A stretch of DNA of 64,000 bases, from NCBI GenBank assembly GCA_021613375.1, contig CM038716.1:13033774-13097773 (forward strand), given 5' to 3'. Origin of the DNA: Megaleporinus macrocephalus. Lineage: Eukaryota; Chordata; Actinopteri; Characiformes; Anostomidae. Position 1 is the stretch's first letter, and the number at the start of each line of letters is the position of its first letter. The notes under the pieces were generated by a model. That model ran no database searches. It was not told the origin of the DNA and saw only the letters and a list, made by a program, of their open reading frames with translations. Both the position numbers and the translations under genes were made by a program. Below are positions 48,012 to 60,720 of this stretch, piece by piece.

Positions 48012-48576
48012 TACAAGGTTTATAAGATTGGTCATCATTAGGGTTTCAGGAGGTTTAGGTAGAGTGTAAATCGAGCAGTCGTCCTGTAGTACTAATATAT
48101 TACTCCAACTCCCCCCGCTAATACTAATCCCATCCTAATAGGGCTTAATCTAAACCTCACACATTCAGTTTACTCTGGATTGGTGAGGTGAGTGGGATCA
48201 CCATGATCACCAGATGCAAACGGCTCTCTGAGGCCTCCAGAAAGAAGGTTGTAGATGCAGATGAGTCTAACATCCCAAAATATCCTCATGGTAGTAGGAA
48301 GCTCTCACCACAGTTAATGTTAAAGTACAGCATCTATCATCAACCTTCTTTCTGAAGACCTCAGAGAGCTCTTTGTATCTGGTCATGGCAATCTCACTCA
48401 CCTCAGCAAACCAAACTAAATGTCTGAGACAGAGTCCTCCAACATCAGCTCTGAAGATGTTCTGATCATCTGCAGCTGATGTGCTGCTCCTGATTCTACT
48501 TTAGGAATTTTAATTTGTAATAAATATGCAGGGTGTTCTAATGTGTTCTAACATAATTTTAAAAGAAGTAACTACA

Positions 48577-49940
48577 GGTGTATGCACTGGCATAGGAAAC
48601 CGGGGGGGGGATGAGGGGGGACGTGTCCCCCCCAATATCAGAGACAGGTAGATTTGTCCCACCCAAAAATTAAACCACAGAAAAACAGAAACTGTTTAAA
48701 AACATTTTATTTTAAAAGTGAGTTTTAGCATCGTTCACAATTCACACGCTGTGTTTGTTGTTAGTAACGGGCTCTGGTTGTTAGGTGGTCTTTACTGTGT
48801 TAAGGCTTGTGTTGAGATGCCTGTTCAGAGAGACCCTGCAGTCAGGAGCTCTCTCCTCGCTGGGGTAGCTCTCGTCAGGTTTAAACATGAGGTCAGTGAT
48901 GAGAGCAGTAAATAACAAAAATATACTGTAATAAAACAGCTTTAGTGTAATGTGTTGTTATGGTAACAGACCAGGAGGGTTTGGGTTAGTTAACGTTTAT
49001 ATTAACTTTTGTTAGAAAACTCTCTAAAACATAAAGTTATAATTGTTGGGAAAGTAAGGGGCTAGCGTGTGAAACACATTGCATTGTGGGTATTGTAGTG
49101 GATGTAGTAGTAGTCGCTAGGTGTTGTGTGTCTCCCTTTTTCTTTCTTTATTTTAAACACGTCCACTGATTTTTTTTGGGTTCTTGTACTAAATACTAAG
49201 TACTGGTCATTACCCCAGAACGGGTCAACAGTTCGGCTCGTTCTAGCCCAGGAGCAGGTAGCTCCCCCTGAGTCGTCACGACCACGAGAGGCAGTAGTGG
49301 GGAGAGGTAACACATTACTCTCTGGCCACGTCCCAAACTGCTACTACACTTAATACGTAAAAAATCAAATATAATAATAAAATAAATTAATTAATGAATA
49401 AAAGGACACCAGTGTTAGAAGTGTTTTCAGTAGTTTAGTATGTAATGTTCCAGAGGGCGCTGTTTGGGACACAGCCTTACTGTCTAACATTAATATTAGT
49501 CTAGTCTAGTCAGGAAACATTAATATACATTATTTAGTTATTTCATTTCTATGGCACCAAAGAAAAAATAAATAAATAAATAACAAAAAAAAATAATAAT
49601 AATAGTATATTTTTAGTTATATGTGTATATAATCCAGACACTGAATGTATAGTTTAAAAGTTTTCTGACAGCAGTGCCATGTAATGTGAGTATCTAGTTT
49701 AATTTGTAAAGTGGTCTTTAACTGGATTTATCTAATAATAATCAGACATACAGATAATATTGTATTTTATTTATTTATTTACTGTAATTCCACAAACATT
49801 GTTCTATGTCACTATACATACAGTGATTTACTACCTTACCTACAGTGGAATCAGCTTATAGGTAATATTTAGGGGATAGGGTGGGCTTTGATTCATATTA
49901 GCAAATGTGTCCCCCCATGTTAATCCCGCTCCTACACCCT
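48577..49940. mobile_element. Same G/C-run-ended element, unit 2
   Basis: Counterpart of 22092-23463 with indels in the G and C runs. Confidence 0.5.
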
Positions 49941-51036
49941 TGGTTGTATGTGTTTAGTTGTATTCATCCCTCTATATTATTCAAATGAAGATTAACTATC
50001 GGTATGTTATAAATATCTGTAAATATAAATGTTTTTAATAAACGACAGGGTCATATGAGAAGCAGCTTTTTACAGAGGAGTTAAAATTCCAGTATATAAA
50101 AACAGTATTTCTTAACATTGAAAATAGAATTCAGCTCTTCATGACCTCTTCATGACCTCTTCATGTCTTTTAAGTGATATAAATGTGGAAACTGGAGTTG
50201 GGGTGTAATAATTTGAGGGACTTGATTTGAGACTTGCTCGACTTATAGCAGGGACTCGACCTGCTTTCATTTTTCCACAGTGACTTGAGACTTGCTCGAG
50301 ACTTGAAGGTTAAGACTTGAGACTTGCTCGAGACTTGAAGGTTAAGACTTGAGACTTGCTTATGACGTGCACATGTGTGGCTTACTCCCACCTCTGGTTT
50401 GGACTGTGGGAGGAAACCGGAGTACCCGGAAGAACCCACTCAAAATAATTAATTCAGTTCAGCATTTACACAATAAATATTATTGAATTATACTAAACGG
50501 TATTTGTGATTTGTTTTGTTTTTCAGTGGCTGATGATGAAATGCTGATATTAGGTTACTCCACTAAACAGAATATGACATTAAATCATAACACAAGTTAG
50601 AAATTATGAGAGTCTGGACCTGGACTGTACTGAATTCTAATTAAATACCCCTGTTATATACTATTATTATATATACATGTATGATAATTAAATTATTAAT
50701 ATGATCATATTATAATATTCATAATGGATATGAATGTTGTTCCAGTATTAGAACTTTATTACAGCTGTGAGTTTGATCTACAACACAAACCACACAAGAG
50801 AAAACTGCTCACAAAACTGCTCACTAACAGTTCAGTTCACATCACCTTCCAACAGCATAAGTATAAGTAAGTATATTATTATATTATATTATATTATATT
50901 AAATTATATTATATTATATTATATTATATTATATTATATTATATTATATTATATTATATCATTAGTAGCTAGTGAAGAACTTAAAGTACATACTGAATAA
51001 TTTACAGTAGATACTGAATTACTGGTTGTTGGTAAA

Positions 51037-51044
51037 TGACGTCA
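51037..51044. promoter_or_regulatory. TGACGTCA palindrome, C2
   Basis: Full CRE-type site 117 bp before the C2 ATG. C2 keeps the 3' end of the B-type 5'UTR exon with its GTAAGT donor (near 50869) but not the TATTTAA/TGATGTCA segment. Confidence 0.5.
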
Positions 51045-51153
51045 TGTGACTGTGTTTGTATATGAACTGTTATATATGCAGAAGAATCTGATCTGCAGGT
51101 CATGTGACTGAACCCAGTGCTTAATTAGAGAATGTACTAGAAGTTGTTCCTCC

Positions 51154-52228
51154 ATGAGATGTTTAAAGAATGCTCTGTGGCTCCATCACTGTAAAGCTGA
51201 GATCCAGTACAGCTCTCTGATCCTCACAGGTGAGCAGTGACATCATCACGTTGCTGTAACGTTTGTTTTCTGTTGTTTCTGCAGTGACTGGAACATCAGC
51301 CTCTGATAGCGACGCTAGAGACGCCCCACGTACGGGTGACCAGCCGGCCGGTGTCAACGGTAACCCTGGACCCGTAACTGTGTGGAGCTCCTGGCGGCCG
51401 CCGCAGTGCAACTCCAGCTCCTCCTGCTCATCATCATGTAGCAGTTCCTCCACTGGGGAGAGCTCAGCACCAGCTTCTCCTGCTTCACAGATGTGTAGCG
51501 TGATGTCTGACCTGACGGCCCAGTTTGCAAGACTGCAGTTTAAGCCACAGGTCCCAGCATCCTCTGCACCACAGCCAGGGTGCAGCACTGACCCTGGACC
51601 TGTGACAGCTCCCAGTGTGACTCCTCCTCCTCCTTCTCCTCCTCCTCCTCCTTCTCCTCCCTCTCCTCCTTCTCCTCCTCATCCAGCAGTTCCTCACCTG
51701 GGGACAGCTCACCACCCACTTCTCCTGTTTATACTTCGTGTAGCGTGGAAGAGGCTGAGAGCTCGCCAGCTCCCCCTAGCTACAGTTCAACACCCTGAAC
51801 AGGAGGACGCCATGACGGACCTAATAACCCAGTTTGCAGGACTGCAGATTAGGCCACATGTCCCAGCATCCTCTGCACCACAGCCAGAGGGCAGCACTAA
51901 CGCTGTGTGTGGGACCTCAGCTGTCCTCCAGCCGTCCACTGTTCCCCCCAATTTGGCTTCCCTGCAGGAGACACAGCAGGCAGAGGGCTCCGTTACCTGC
52001 AATCAACAGGTAGCACCTGCTCCAAAGACCTCGTCTCCTGCGTCCACCACGTCCCAGAAGAGGAAGCTGGACGCTTTAGAAGAGGACGACTCAGAACACG
52101 CAGGGAGTCCTCCAAAAAGACAGCGACTCTCCTCCAACGACGAGAGTCGTAAACTAAAGAGGACTGCCAGCGTATCTGAGTCAGCTGATGAGGAGGAACC
52201 TCCCAGGAATAAGAGGAGAACAGGCTGA
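51154..52228 (+). CDS. Gene C2: 339-aa Pro/Ser-rich basic/acidic repeat protein, intact
   Basis: Exons 51154-51229 and 51285-52228 join in phase across a 55-nt intron with the same signals as B2. The exon 1 peptide is identical to B2. Differences from B2: an N-terminal insertion with a Ser/Cys-rich run (69-81), M(S/T)DLxxQFAxLQ modules at 99-110 and 202-213, a long Pro/Ser run at 139-158, and only one C-terminal basic/acidic repeat (QQVAPAPK, QKRKLD at 283-288, GSPPKRQRLSSN, DEEEPP, NKRRTG). The ATG context (CCTCCATGA) is weaker than in B2. No enzyme or known DNA-binding domain is visible. Nuclear localisation is inferred from the basic clusters. The B-type promoter segment is missing, so expression is uncertain. 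Confidence 0.62.
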
Positions 52229-52677
52229 TGAGGACCAGAGATGACCGGTCAGTAACAACAGTAACCCTGGACCTGCAACTGTGTCGAGCTCCTCGCAGCC
52301 ACCATCATCGGACTCCTCGCGAGCAGCTCCCAGTCTGACTCCTCATCCTCCGCCTCCTCATCATCCAGCAGTTCCTCTACTGGGGACAGCTCAGCACCCG
52401 CTTCTCCTGCTCCTAATGTGTGTAGCATGGAAAGTTTGGAGTGCTCGCCAGCTCCCCCTAGCTGCAGTTCATCAAAAACGAACGTGAACGAAAGTGGACT
52501 GCCAGAGGATCTGAGGCTGCTGATGAGGAGGAACCTATAAGCAAGAAGAGGAGGAGAACCACAGACTGGTGAAGACCAGAGACGATGACCTCTCCCCTTC
52601 CAGCCCTTCATTCCCTGTCCATCCCTTTCCCCCCTACATGAGACTGTTCCATCTTTCTCATGTCTGTAAATATTGTA
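52229..52677 (+). other. 3' segment of C2: degenerate extra coding module
   Basis: As in B2, the sequence after the stop still encodes family motifs in shifted frames: 52281-52487 gives SSSQPPSSDSSRAAPSLTPH, GTAQHP and ARQLPLAAVHQ. A T-for-C change makes a TAA in the terminal DEEEP block (GAACCTATAAGC). AATAAA follows at 52678-52683. Confidence 0.5.
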
Positions 52678-54746
52678 AATAAACTTGTTCAGGGAGGTTC
52701 GGTGTGAAGCGCCTGATTGGTCTACAAACACAAAGCTAGACATTTGATTGGCTCCTCTTACAAACAGGAAGTTCACTCAAGTGAGAGATTAGTCACTTCT
52801 TCTAAACTCAATATCAGTGAGTCTGCTTTCAGTGTACTGTGTCTGTACTTCTCAGTGACGTACCAACACAGTTCTACTCAAGCATACTTGGTTAATACTC
52901 ACGAGTACACAGAAGAGTATGTAAGAGTATGTTGTACTTAATCATTTGATCAGATCTACTGAAGAAAAGTAGAAGTAAATATTCTCGTCCTGCACAGAAC
53001 AGCATCCAGTACAATATTAGTTTAGTTATTTAGATTTATAAACATTTATAAAGACTAGAACTATGTTCCTTATCCTGAGTATGTCTTGTTTATGTTTATG
53101 AGTATCCACTGGTGAGTATACTTAAAGTAGAAGTAGTTAAAAAATCTAAATCCAAACCCAGTCATATACCTTAACGAGCAGAAATAAGATAGAAGTAGTA
53201 AATTATAAGTATTATGTTCATTTAAAGTAAAGTACAAGTATATTTTCAGTTTAGATGCTACTGAACAGTATTGTACTGAGAGAGTACTTAAAAGAGTACG
53301 TTCATGAACTAAACAGTGGGATATCAGTATATAAGCTAGTAACCAGGTTCAGCCTGGTGGTGCAGTGGGTGGAGCTGCAGCTTCACAGCATGAAGGGTTT
53401 GGGTTGGACTCCCAGCCACAGTGAGCAGGTTCCTCTCCATGTGGAGTTAGGGTGGTCTCCCAGTGGTCTCCAAACACATGTGGTCAGTTGAACTGGAGAC
53501 GCTAAATAGCCAGTAAACTCTAAAAAATAAAACTGTGATCTACTCAAATTTTACATTTAAAAATATTAAGTAAATTTGAAAGCTGTAAAATAATTTTCAT
53601 TTATTCTGAATTTTATTTATCTGAGTTGAGTAAAAGTAAGTAAAAAAATTAAGTAGACACGAATAATCACATTTAGCTCTATAGCATATAATACTGAGTA
53701 GAAATTATTAAAATTCTTAGTCACTTCCACTTCCGTTGGCGGGGCTCCTCCAATCAGGGGGCGCAGGAAGACTGCCTGGATCGCCCCTGAACTGCCACGC
53801 AGCACTCACTGATTTTCTTTGTTCTCACACAAAATATAAAAGTGCTCTCTCGTATTTACTCTGCTCTCGCTCACATTCGCTTTGCTCCACTACAGAACTG
53901 CTCGCGCTCAGATATATCCTGCTCTCGCACCAACTCACTCTTCTTCTGTTTACTGAGGCGTGTGTGCACACTCAAACACCTCCCGTACGCTCGCAAATCT
54001 TTTCATGCTCTTGCGCTCGGAATTCACCACAAACAACACTGCTGTAAGTCGACAGCCAATCAGAAAACAGGAACGGATTTTGACCAATCACATTGTTCCC
54101 GCTGCTTTTCTACATTCTCATTGGTTGCGAAAGATACGATGAACACATCAATAGCTTGCTTCACCATGGATTGAGTCAACGTCAATTAATTATAATTAAT
54201 ATATATATATGTTGTAATATGTTATATAATTAGGTTGCATTCACACTTTTCACCTAGAAGTGGCGCTAAAGATGCATATTTTCTGTCAGCTATTAACTAC
54301 AGCCTGTGTATTAGCTAAGTTGGTAAGTAGTGTGGTTAAAGTGTTTTCTGGTCTAGAGCATCTGTGCTTTGGTTTAATGTTAAATGGAGCTCTGTGTTCT
54401 GAATAAACTGTATTTCGTTCCTCTCTCAACACGTCTGTAATGAAAAGGAATGACAAGTTAACTTATGGAGAATGTGGACTAGATTAAATAAAAGGAAAGT
54501 GGTGTGGATAAAATTATTATTATTATTATTATTAATATTATTAATCATTTACCTCAGAATGATCTACACTTTTTGGTACTTAAACCATCGCATAGATGCT
54601 TTAGAATAGATACTATATAACTGTACAGAGTTAATATGTACAATATCTACATAAAATAATCAATAACAACCCCTTAATGACTCGCAGTGAGGAACCAAGG
54701 AAATACTACAATATACAGGACCACGTTAAAAAAAGTGATGGCTTAA

Positions 54747-54792
<46 letters not shown>

Positions 54793-55723
54793 GGTGTACC
54801 TACAGTGTAAGTTTTACATTGTAAAAAAGTGATGAAGTGATAAGTGAGTGTTTATGACAGGGTTGTAACAAGGTTCTGCACTTTCTGGTAGTTTGATTGT
54901 ACGTGGCCCTGTTTAGGTGTTCTTTCCTCATTTAGTTAAATAATGTAGAACTGCATGGATACAGTCTTACCACTGATGCAGATCATCTTATAGTGGGAGA
55001 ATCTTTTCTTTTCTCATACAGATAAAGACTTTCTAAAGAAAACTGGATGATCTGAAAACACAGTTATGTAGTTAACAATTAAAACAAATCTATATTTAGC
55101 TGTAGTGCACTGTCATTTCTGTGTAAACTGATACTTGTGAGATTTAATTCAGGCTTATGTATCATCAGTACTTAGAATCTCCTGTCAAACAATTATGCTA
55201 AAAATATTAGCTTTCTAACTGTACAGTTAATTTAATATAAAATAGGACCAGCACTACTGACTACGACATCTTCAAGGTAGATGTTACAACAGTATTTTTT
55301 TACTAAATATTAAAATCCTGGACATTTCTTGCTGCACTCTTATCTGCTGCTGACTGTCTGCTCGTATCTTACTACTTATTAAAGTAATCAGAGGACACGT
55401 TGCTCAGTAGATAGAGCCAGTCTGTCAAAGTACAAAGTATATTTTAAACTAACTATAGACCAGAACCGACCCATATACCATTTCACTACAGTCACGTCTT
55501 TACCTCTGATTTAGATCCATTTCTTTAGATCAACAAATGATTTATTTTTTTGGGAGGGTTAGTTAGATGGCACATGATAAAATCCAAAACACTTCAGCCA
55601 TTGCTACACTGCTTAACAACTTAGCTAATACACAGGCTGTAGGTAATAGCTGACAGCAAATATGCATCTTTAGCGCCACTTCTAGGTGAAAAGTATGAAT
55701 GCAACCTAATTATAAAACATATT

Positions 55724-55725
<2 letters not shown>

Positions 55726-55797
<72 letters not shown>
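55726..55797. repeat. AT dinucleotide microsatellite, unit 3
   Basis: About 72 bp of (AT)n, clearly longer than the 40-45 bp in the other units. Confidence 0.9.
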
Positions 55798-55803
<6 letters not shown>

Positions 55804-56350
55804 GTAATTAATCGCCGTACGAGTCGTTGACTCAATCCATGGTGAAGAAGAGCAGCAGGAACAATGTGATTGGTCAAAATCCGTTACTGCTTTCTGATTG
55901 GCTGACGACTTAAGGCAGTGTTGTTTGTGGTGAATTCCAAGCGCAAGAGCATAAAAACCCACATAGAAAAAATTTATCTGGCCCGGATCCAGCGCACATC
56001 ATGCTGAAGTTCTGGCCCGGGTCCGTAAAACGGATCTGGCCCTGTGTCCTCACTGTAACTTTTGTGTCTGGCTATTTTGTTGGATCCTTGACCCGACAGT
56101 AAATAAAAGCATTTTTGTCTTATTTTATTTAGAAGTGTTTGGCTCAACTCAACTGATGAAACTTTGTTGTCGTGGCGTAAACAACTGGCAAAGCTGACAA
56201 CAATGCAAACTAATTGCTGTCATCTTAAATAATTGCTATTAGCTTTAAAATGCAATCAGGTGATTATGTAACAATGAAACGAGCAGTTTCTCCCAGATAA
56301 CATATTAGGATTTGGGAATCAGCTTGTTTTACCAGCCCTAATTTGTAAAG

Positions 56351-56521
56351 TCAGGATTTGAATTTGAAAGAGGAACAACAGTGTTTGAGGTTGATGGTAC
56401 AGTTCTACATATTGTACACTCATCTTTCAAGTATGACAATTTAAATATAGTTTTACCTTCAGTACACAGTACTGTACACAAGTCACATATTTTCTATGTA
56501 GAACATCAGAGAACAACTTAA
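56351..56521 (+). other. Short plus-strand open frame in the nested element (possible terminal exon)
   Basis: A 56-codon frame starting SGFEFERGTTVFEVDG and ending in YVEHQRTT then TAA has a protein-like composition and no start codon of its own. It could be a last exon: an AG precedes GGATTTG at 56353-56354. The same frame is in unit 1 at about 3491-3661. In unit 2 it is shifted by a shortened T run near 29940. Function unknown. Confidence 0.25.
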
Positions 56522-56664
56522 AATACATTCATTCAGTATTTTGAGGCCCCAACATATTAGCTGGATAAACTATGCTGTGTAAACTATGAAATACACAACA
56601 TCATCCAACATTCCAACATGCATTTGGAAAAATCCAAACCTGTAAAATTATTATTTACTGCAAC

Positions 56665-57941
56665 TTACCTTGTCTGATTAATGCAACTGGGCTGATCAGG
56701 GGGTCCAATGAAAGAGTCTGTGCACCGGTCACAGGTCAACTGGAGAGAGCCTGAACACCAAACACATTTAAACATTATACTATAAACTAAAATTCTTCAT
56801 AACTCACTTAATTTTACAAAAGTCTGCATTAGCGAAGCAAAACGAGTTTAACTAAACAGTATTAAGGTAGACTTACATGCTGTTGCTGTTAAATCTTTTT
56901 GTCTACAGAACTAGGCTGTAGTTATAACCTATAAAATACAAACAGACCACCGTGTTACCTAACATAGAATGTAGATTAATCCAAAGACGTAAAAGACAAA
57001 TGTAATGAACTGACTTAAATATAACCCACCTTGAATGGAAGCAATAGGTCTGACTTTCAGGTGTTCAAACAATCTGTCAGAGATCCTAGTAAAAATATGC
57101 ATATCATTAGCCCAGTATAGTAACTTTGTGTTTCCAATGTTTGTGTTTTTAATATTAATTCATTTCAGACTCAGTTTAATGTTCAGTAAATTCTCTAAAC
57201 ATCATAATTATCATTGTAGGGCCTGAAAAAACAGCTTCTTTTTTAAATTCTCCCATTCCACCTTAAATGGTGCCTGAGTGACTGAGTGACTCAGAGGGGC
57301 TAGACTGTAACTGTAGCGCTATTTAAGGTGGAACTGCAAAATTCAAGTTCGTGATTTTTTTTAGAATGTTAAATTTCTGATAAACAGTAAACACGACTTT
57401 TAATTCGTTATAGAAATTAGTTTACTTTACAAAAAAGACGTAGCAGTGAGTTTGAGAAGAAAAACAAGTTTAAATTATCAGCATTTGTTCAGCTCTGTAG
57501 CTAGCTAACATTAGCTAACTAGCACTGCTAGCTGAACTGAGTAATATAAGATGTAGAATCATAAACACAAATAAATCTCCAGCACATCCAACATAAACAA
57601 AACAAACCTGAACAAAACCATATTTAAGTTTAATAAACTTTCTGAACTGTGACCTACCTCTGCTGTGTAGGAGCTCTGCTGCTGTCAGTTGGTGGAGATG
57701 TCCGTTGGTCTCGCGCTGAATTTGAATTAGTGCCGGTTCTGTGTTCCTCCGCGGATCTGGACCGGAGAAAACCCGGATCTGGACCGGATCCGCATAACGA
57801 CTCTAAACTACATACGGAATCTGACTCCGCTTTGAAATCGTACTGAAGATGTGAAATGAAGCGTTTACCGGATTTATCATCAGTAAACCGGATCTTAGAG
57901 TCTTGAACCGAACACGCAGCGGACCCGGTCCGAATCCGCAT
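56665..57941 (-). CDS. Predicted spliced minus-strand ORF in the nested element (unknown protein)
   Basis: Three exons on the minus strand join in phase: 57941-57658 (donor GTAGGT), 57085-57030 (acceptor TACTAG, donor GTGGGT) and 56750-56669 (acceptor GTTCAG, donor-like GTAAGT). Reading on past 56669 gives a TAA at 56667-56665, for 141 aa in total. The first exon lies partly in the subterminal CCCGGATCTGG repeats, so its coding status is doubtful. The last two exons give ISDRLFEHLKVRPIASIQ followed by a C-x2-C segment (TCDRCTDSF) that looks like real protein. Unit 1 has one G fewer in exon 3 (3810-3890), which gives the ending PLISPVALIRQGKLQ. I do not recognise the family. It could be a captured host exon set or a transposon-encoded protein remnant. 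Confidence 0.38.
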
Positions 57942-60190
57942 AACGGTTGTGACTGCTGCGCGGATCTGGCCCGGAGAAAACCCGGATCTGGACCGCAGAA
58001 AACCCGGATCTGGAACGGAGTCGTCAGCTATGTGGGAAGATTCGCGAGCGCGCGGGAGGAGTTAGAGTGTGCACGAAGAGTGAGTTGGTAATATCTGAGC
58101 GCGAGCAGAGTAAATACGAGAGAGCACGTTTATATTTTGTGTGAAAATCCGTGAGTTCTGCGTGAATCTTGACTTTTGAGAGTAAAATAACGTCATACTT
58201 CATATCTTTCACCTCGCGCTCGAGTTTTCACATCACTGTGACGCCTGGAGGACACGGCGCTGTTCGCCGGGTGAACGTTCCGGTGATGGGTTGAGAGTGA
58301 GCGCGGCGTTCACTCTAGCTAGCGCTGCCTCTCCCGCGTACAGATATCACACTCTTTACGAGCTGAGTAAGATCTGTTCTTGTGTTCTGTGACCTGTATT
58401 AGTCTGAATGACAGCATTAATCAGAATCTCTCCGTCACGGTGTGAAGACACACCCAGTTAGCCTAGCTAGCTACAGTACAAGCTCGAGCTCCAGTCGGAG
58501 TAGGACCCCCGCGCCACCTTCACTGCTAGCATCCCGTCATTGTAGCTGGTTTACTTCACCACACTGAGACACGCTGAGGCTAAAGTTCTGAAACACAACA
58601 GCATTTCCTCTCCTCTCCCTCTCCTCTCTTTTAAACTCCATCCCCACGCTCCTCTAGAGCTCTGTTCTTTTCTCCAGAGAAAGAAAAGAATCCATAAAGA
58701 GACAAAGTCTCCATGTTTCTACCAGCAGGACCTGCCAGGAGTAGAAATTAGCTAGCTAAGCTAACGCTAGCTAACGCTACTGAAAAAGCCGGCTGTGACA
58801 GAATTCAGAAAATCACTAACAGTAAAAGTTCTGTATGTAGAAGAGAGAGTCAAATATTAAACTAAAACTAATAATAACTTCTGATAGCTGACTACTTCCC
58901 AAGATTAGCAGGTAGCCAAGGTAGCATTTCTTTAGTTGTTGTGGAAGAAAATGAAATATTGATTGGAAATAAATAATAATAGTACTAATTTAAAACTGAT
59001 CAGTTTAATTACTCCTAAAAAAACATTAAAAACATTAAGAACATTCTAAAAATCTAATTTGATAGATAATTCTTAATTTATTCTCTTGAAATAAACTTTA
59101 ATATTAGATCTAAACTTAGGACTAAATGAACTCTGGGAGATTTCAGCATTTATTTTGATATGTCCAACTCAAATAATCACTTAAATCATATTCAGAGATT
59201 TTATTCATGCTGTATATCTTTTTATTATTGTGAGATTTACAAAGACACTGAGTGTAGAGACTGCACAGGTAGAGGCAGTCTCTGACTGAGGCAGTCTCTG
59301 ACTCTGAGTCTGTGTAGAAAGTGATGAGGTGGAGGGTGTAGCAGGAGAGCTGGTTGGTGTTCAGGTGAGGAGGAGGCCCTGATGGTTAGTCCTCCACCAG
59401 CATTCAGCAGTTTATAAATATATAACTATAATTCTATATTCATACACACTTCCTGTAAAATCATCTGCTCTGAGATTTGAACTTTTAACTTATAACGAAA
59501 TATTAGACCATAATTTACATTATTTACATATTTATTCTATTATTATTTTATTATCTGGATATTAATTCTATGCTGGTTTCATTCTGGAGATTCACATTAT
59601 TATCATTTCAATCTGGAGGTAAATTTTATTGTTATTTTATTCTGAGAGATATTTCAATTTACCTTCATGCATATTATTAATTGATTATTGATTATGAATA
59701 TTTATCTGATACATAAAACTGTATTCACATTATTTTACTATATATAAATATAGATTTCATTTTAATGTACATTCTGAATATTATTATATTAAAATTAAAT
59801 TCATACATATTTTTAATAGTGATGTTATTATAACTTCATTTGGATTATCACATGTATGATAATTAAATTATTAATATGATCATATTATAATATTCATAAT
59901 AGATATGAATGTTGTTCCAGTATTAGAACTTTATTACAGCTGTGAGTTTGATCTACAACACAAACCACACAAGAGAAAACTGCTCACCAACATAAAAGAA
60001 CCAACTCTGATCAATTTCCGTCCACTAGAGATCTTATTATATGATATTATATTATGTTATATTATATTATATTAAATTAATTATATATTATATCATATTA
60101 TATTATATTATATTATTAGTAGCTAGTGAAGAACTTAAAGTACATACTGAATAATTTACAGTAGATACTGAATTACTGGTTGTTGGTAAA

Positions 60191-60198
60191 TGACGTCA
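60191..60198. promoter_or_regulatory. TGACGTCA palindrome, A3
   Basis: Full CRE-type site 117 bp before the A3 ATG; same spacing as in A2, B2 and C2. Confidence 0.5.
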
Positions 60199-60307
60199 TG
60201 TGACTGTGTTTGTATATGAACTGTTATATATGCAGAAGAATCTGATCTGCAGGTCATGTGACTGAACCCAGTGCTTAATTAGAGAATGTACTAGAAGTTG
60301 TTCCACC

Positions 60308-60707
60308 ATGAGATGTTTAAAGAATGCTTTGTGGCTCCATCACTGTAAAGCTGAGATCCAGTACAGCTCTCTGATCCTCACAGGTGAGCAGTGACATCAT
60401 CACGTTGCTGTAACGTTTGTTTTCTGTTGTTTCTGCAGTGACTGGAACATCAGCCTCTGATAGCGACGCTAGAGACGCCCCACGTACGGGTGACCAGCCG
60501 GCCGGTGTCAACGGTAACCCTGGACCCGTAACTGTGTGGAGCTCCTGGCGGCCGCCGCAGTGCAACTCCAGCTCCTCCTGCTCATCATCATGTAGCAGTT
60601 CCTCCACTGGGGAGAGCTCAGCACCAGCTTCTCCTGCTCCACAGCTATGTAGCGTGGAAGAGGCTGAGTGCTCGCCAGCTCCCCCTAGCTACAGGTCAAC
60701 ACCCTGA
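60308..60707 (+). CDS. Gene A3, upstream frame: 114-aa Ser-rich protein
   Basis: Exons 60308-60383 and 60439-60707 join in phase across a 55-nt intron. The product has the 25-residue exon 1 peptide common to the family, an acidic/polar stretch, a WSSWRPPQCN segment and a Ser/Cys-rich run, then SAPASPAPQLCSVEEAECSP. It ends RSTP at a TGA. It lacks the QFAGLQ module and the basic C-terminus, which are encoded just downstream in a second frame. In C2 about 300 extra bases between these points bring the two halves into one frame, so A looks like a deletion derivative that split the protein. Confidence 0.5.
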
Positions 60708-60720
60708 ACAGGAGGACGCC

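Larger units (their letters stand above)
26359..52835. repeat. Higher-order tandem unit 2 (complete)
   Basis: Complete copy of the ~26.5 kb unit. It is 119 bp longer than unit 1, partly because its 71-bp VNTR is longer. It contains A2, B2 and C2. B2 and C2 are the two best-preserved members of the gene family in the window. Confidence 0.93.
55958..58036. mobile_element. Nested CCCACATAG element, unit 3
   Basis: Same insertion site and ends, 2079 bp. This is the copy in which the minus-strand frame is open through all three predicted exons. Confidence 0.72.
53796..58164. mobile_element. Long-inverted-repeat element, unit 3 copy
   Basis: Same arrangement as units 1 and 2, with the nested insertion at 55958-58036. 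It carries the longest AT dinucleotide run of the three copies. Confidence 0.72.

Noticed and set aside
56570..56639. A fourth exon for the minus-strand frame, opening after TTTTACAG
   Set aside because: The intron would be only 29 nt, too short for vertebrate splicing, although the frame is open.
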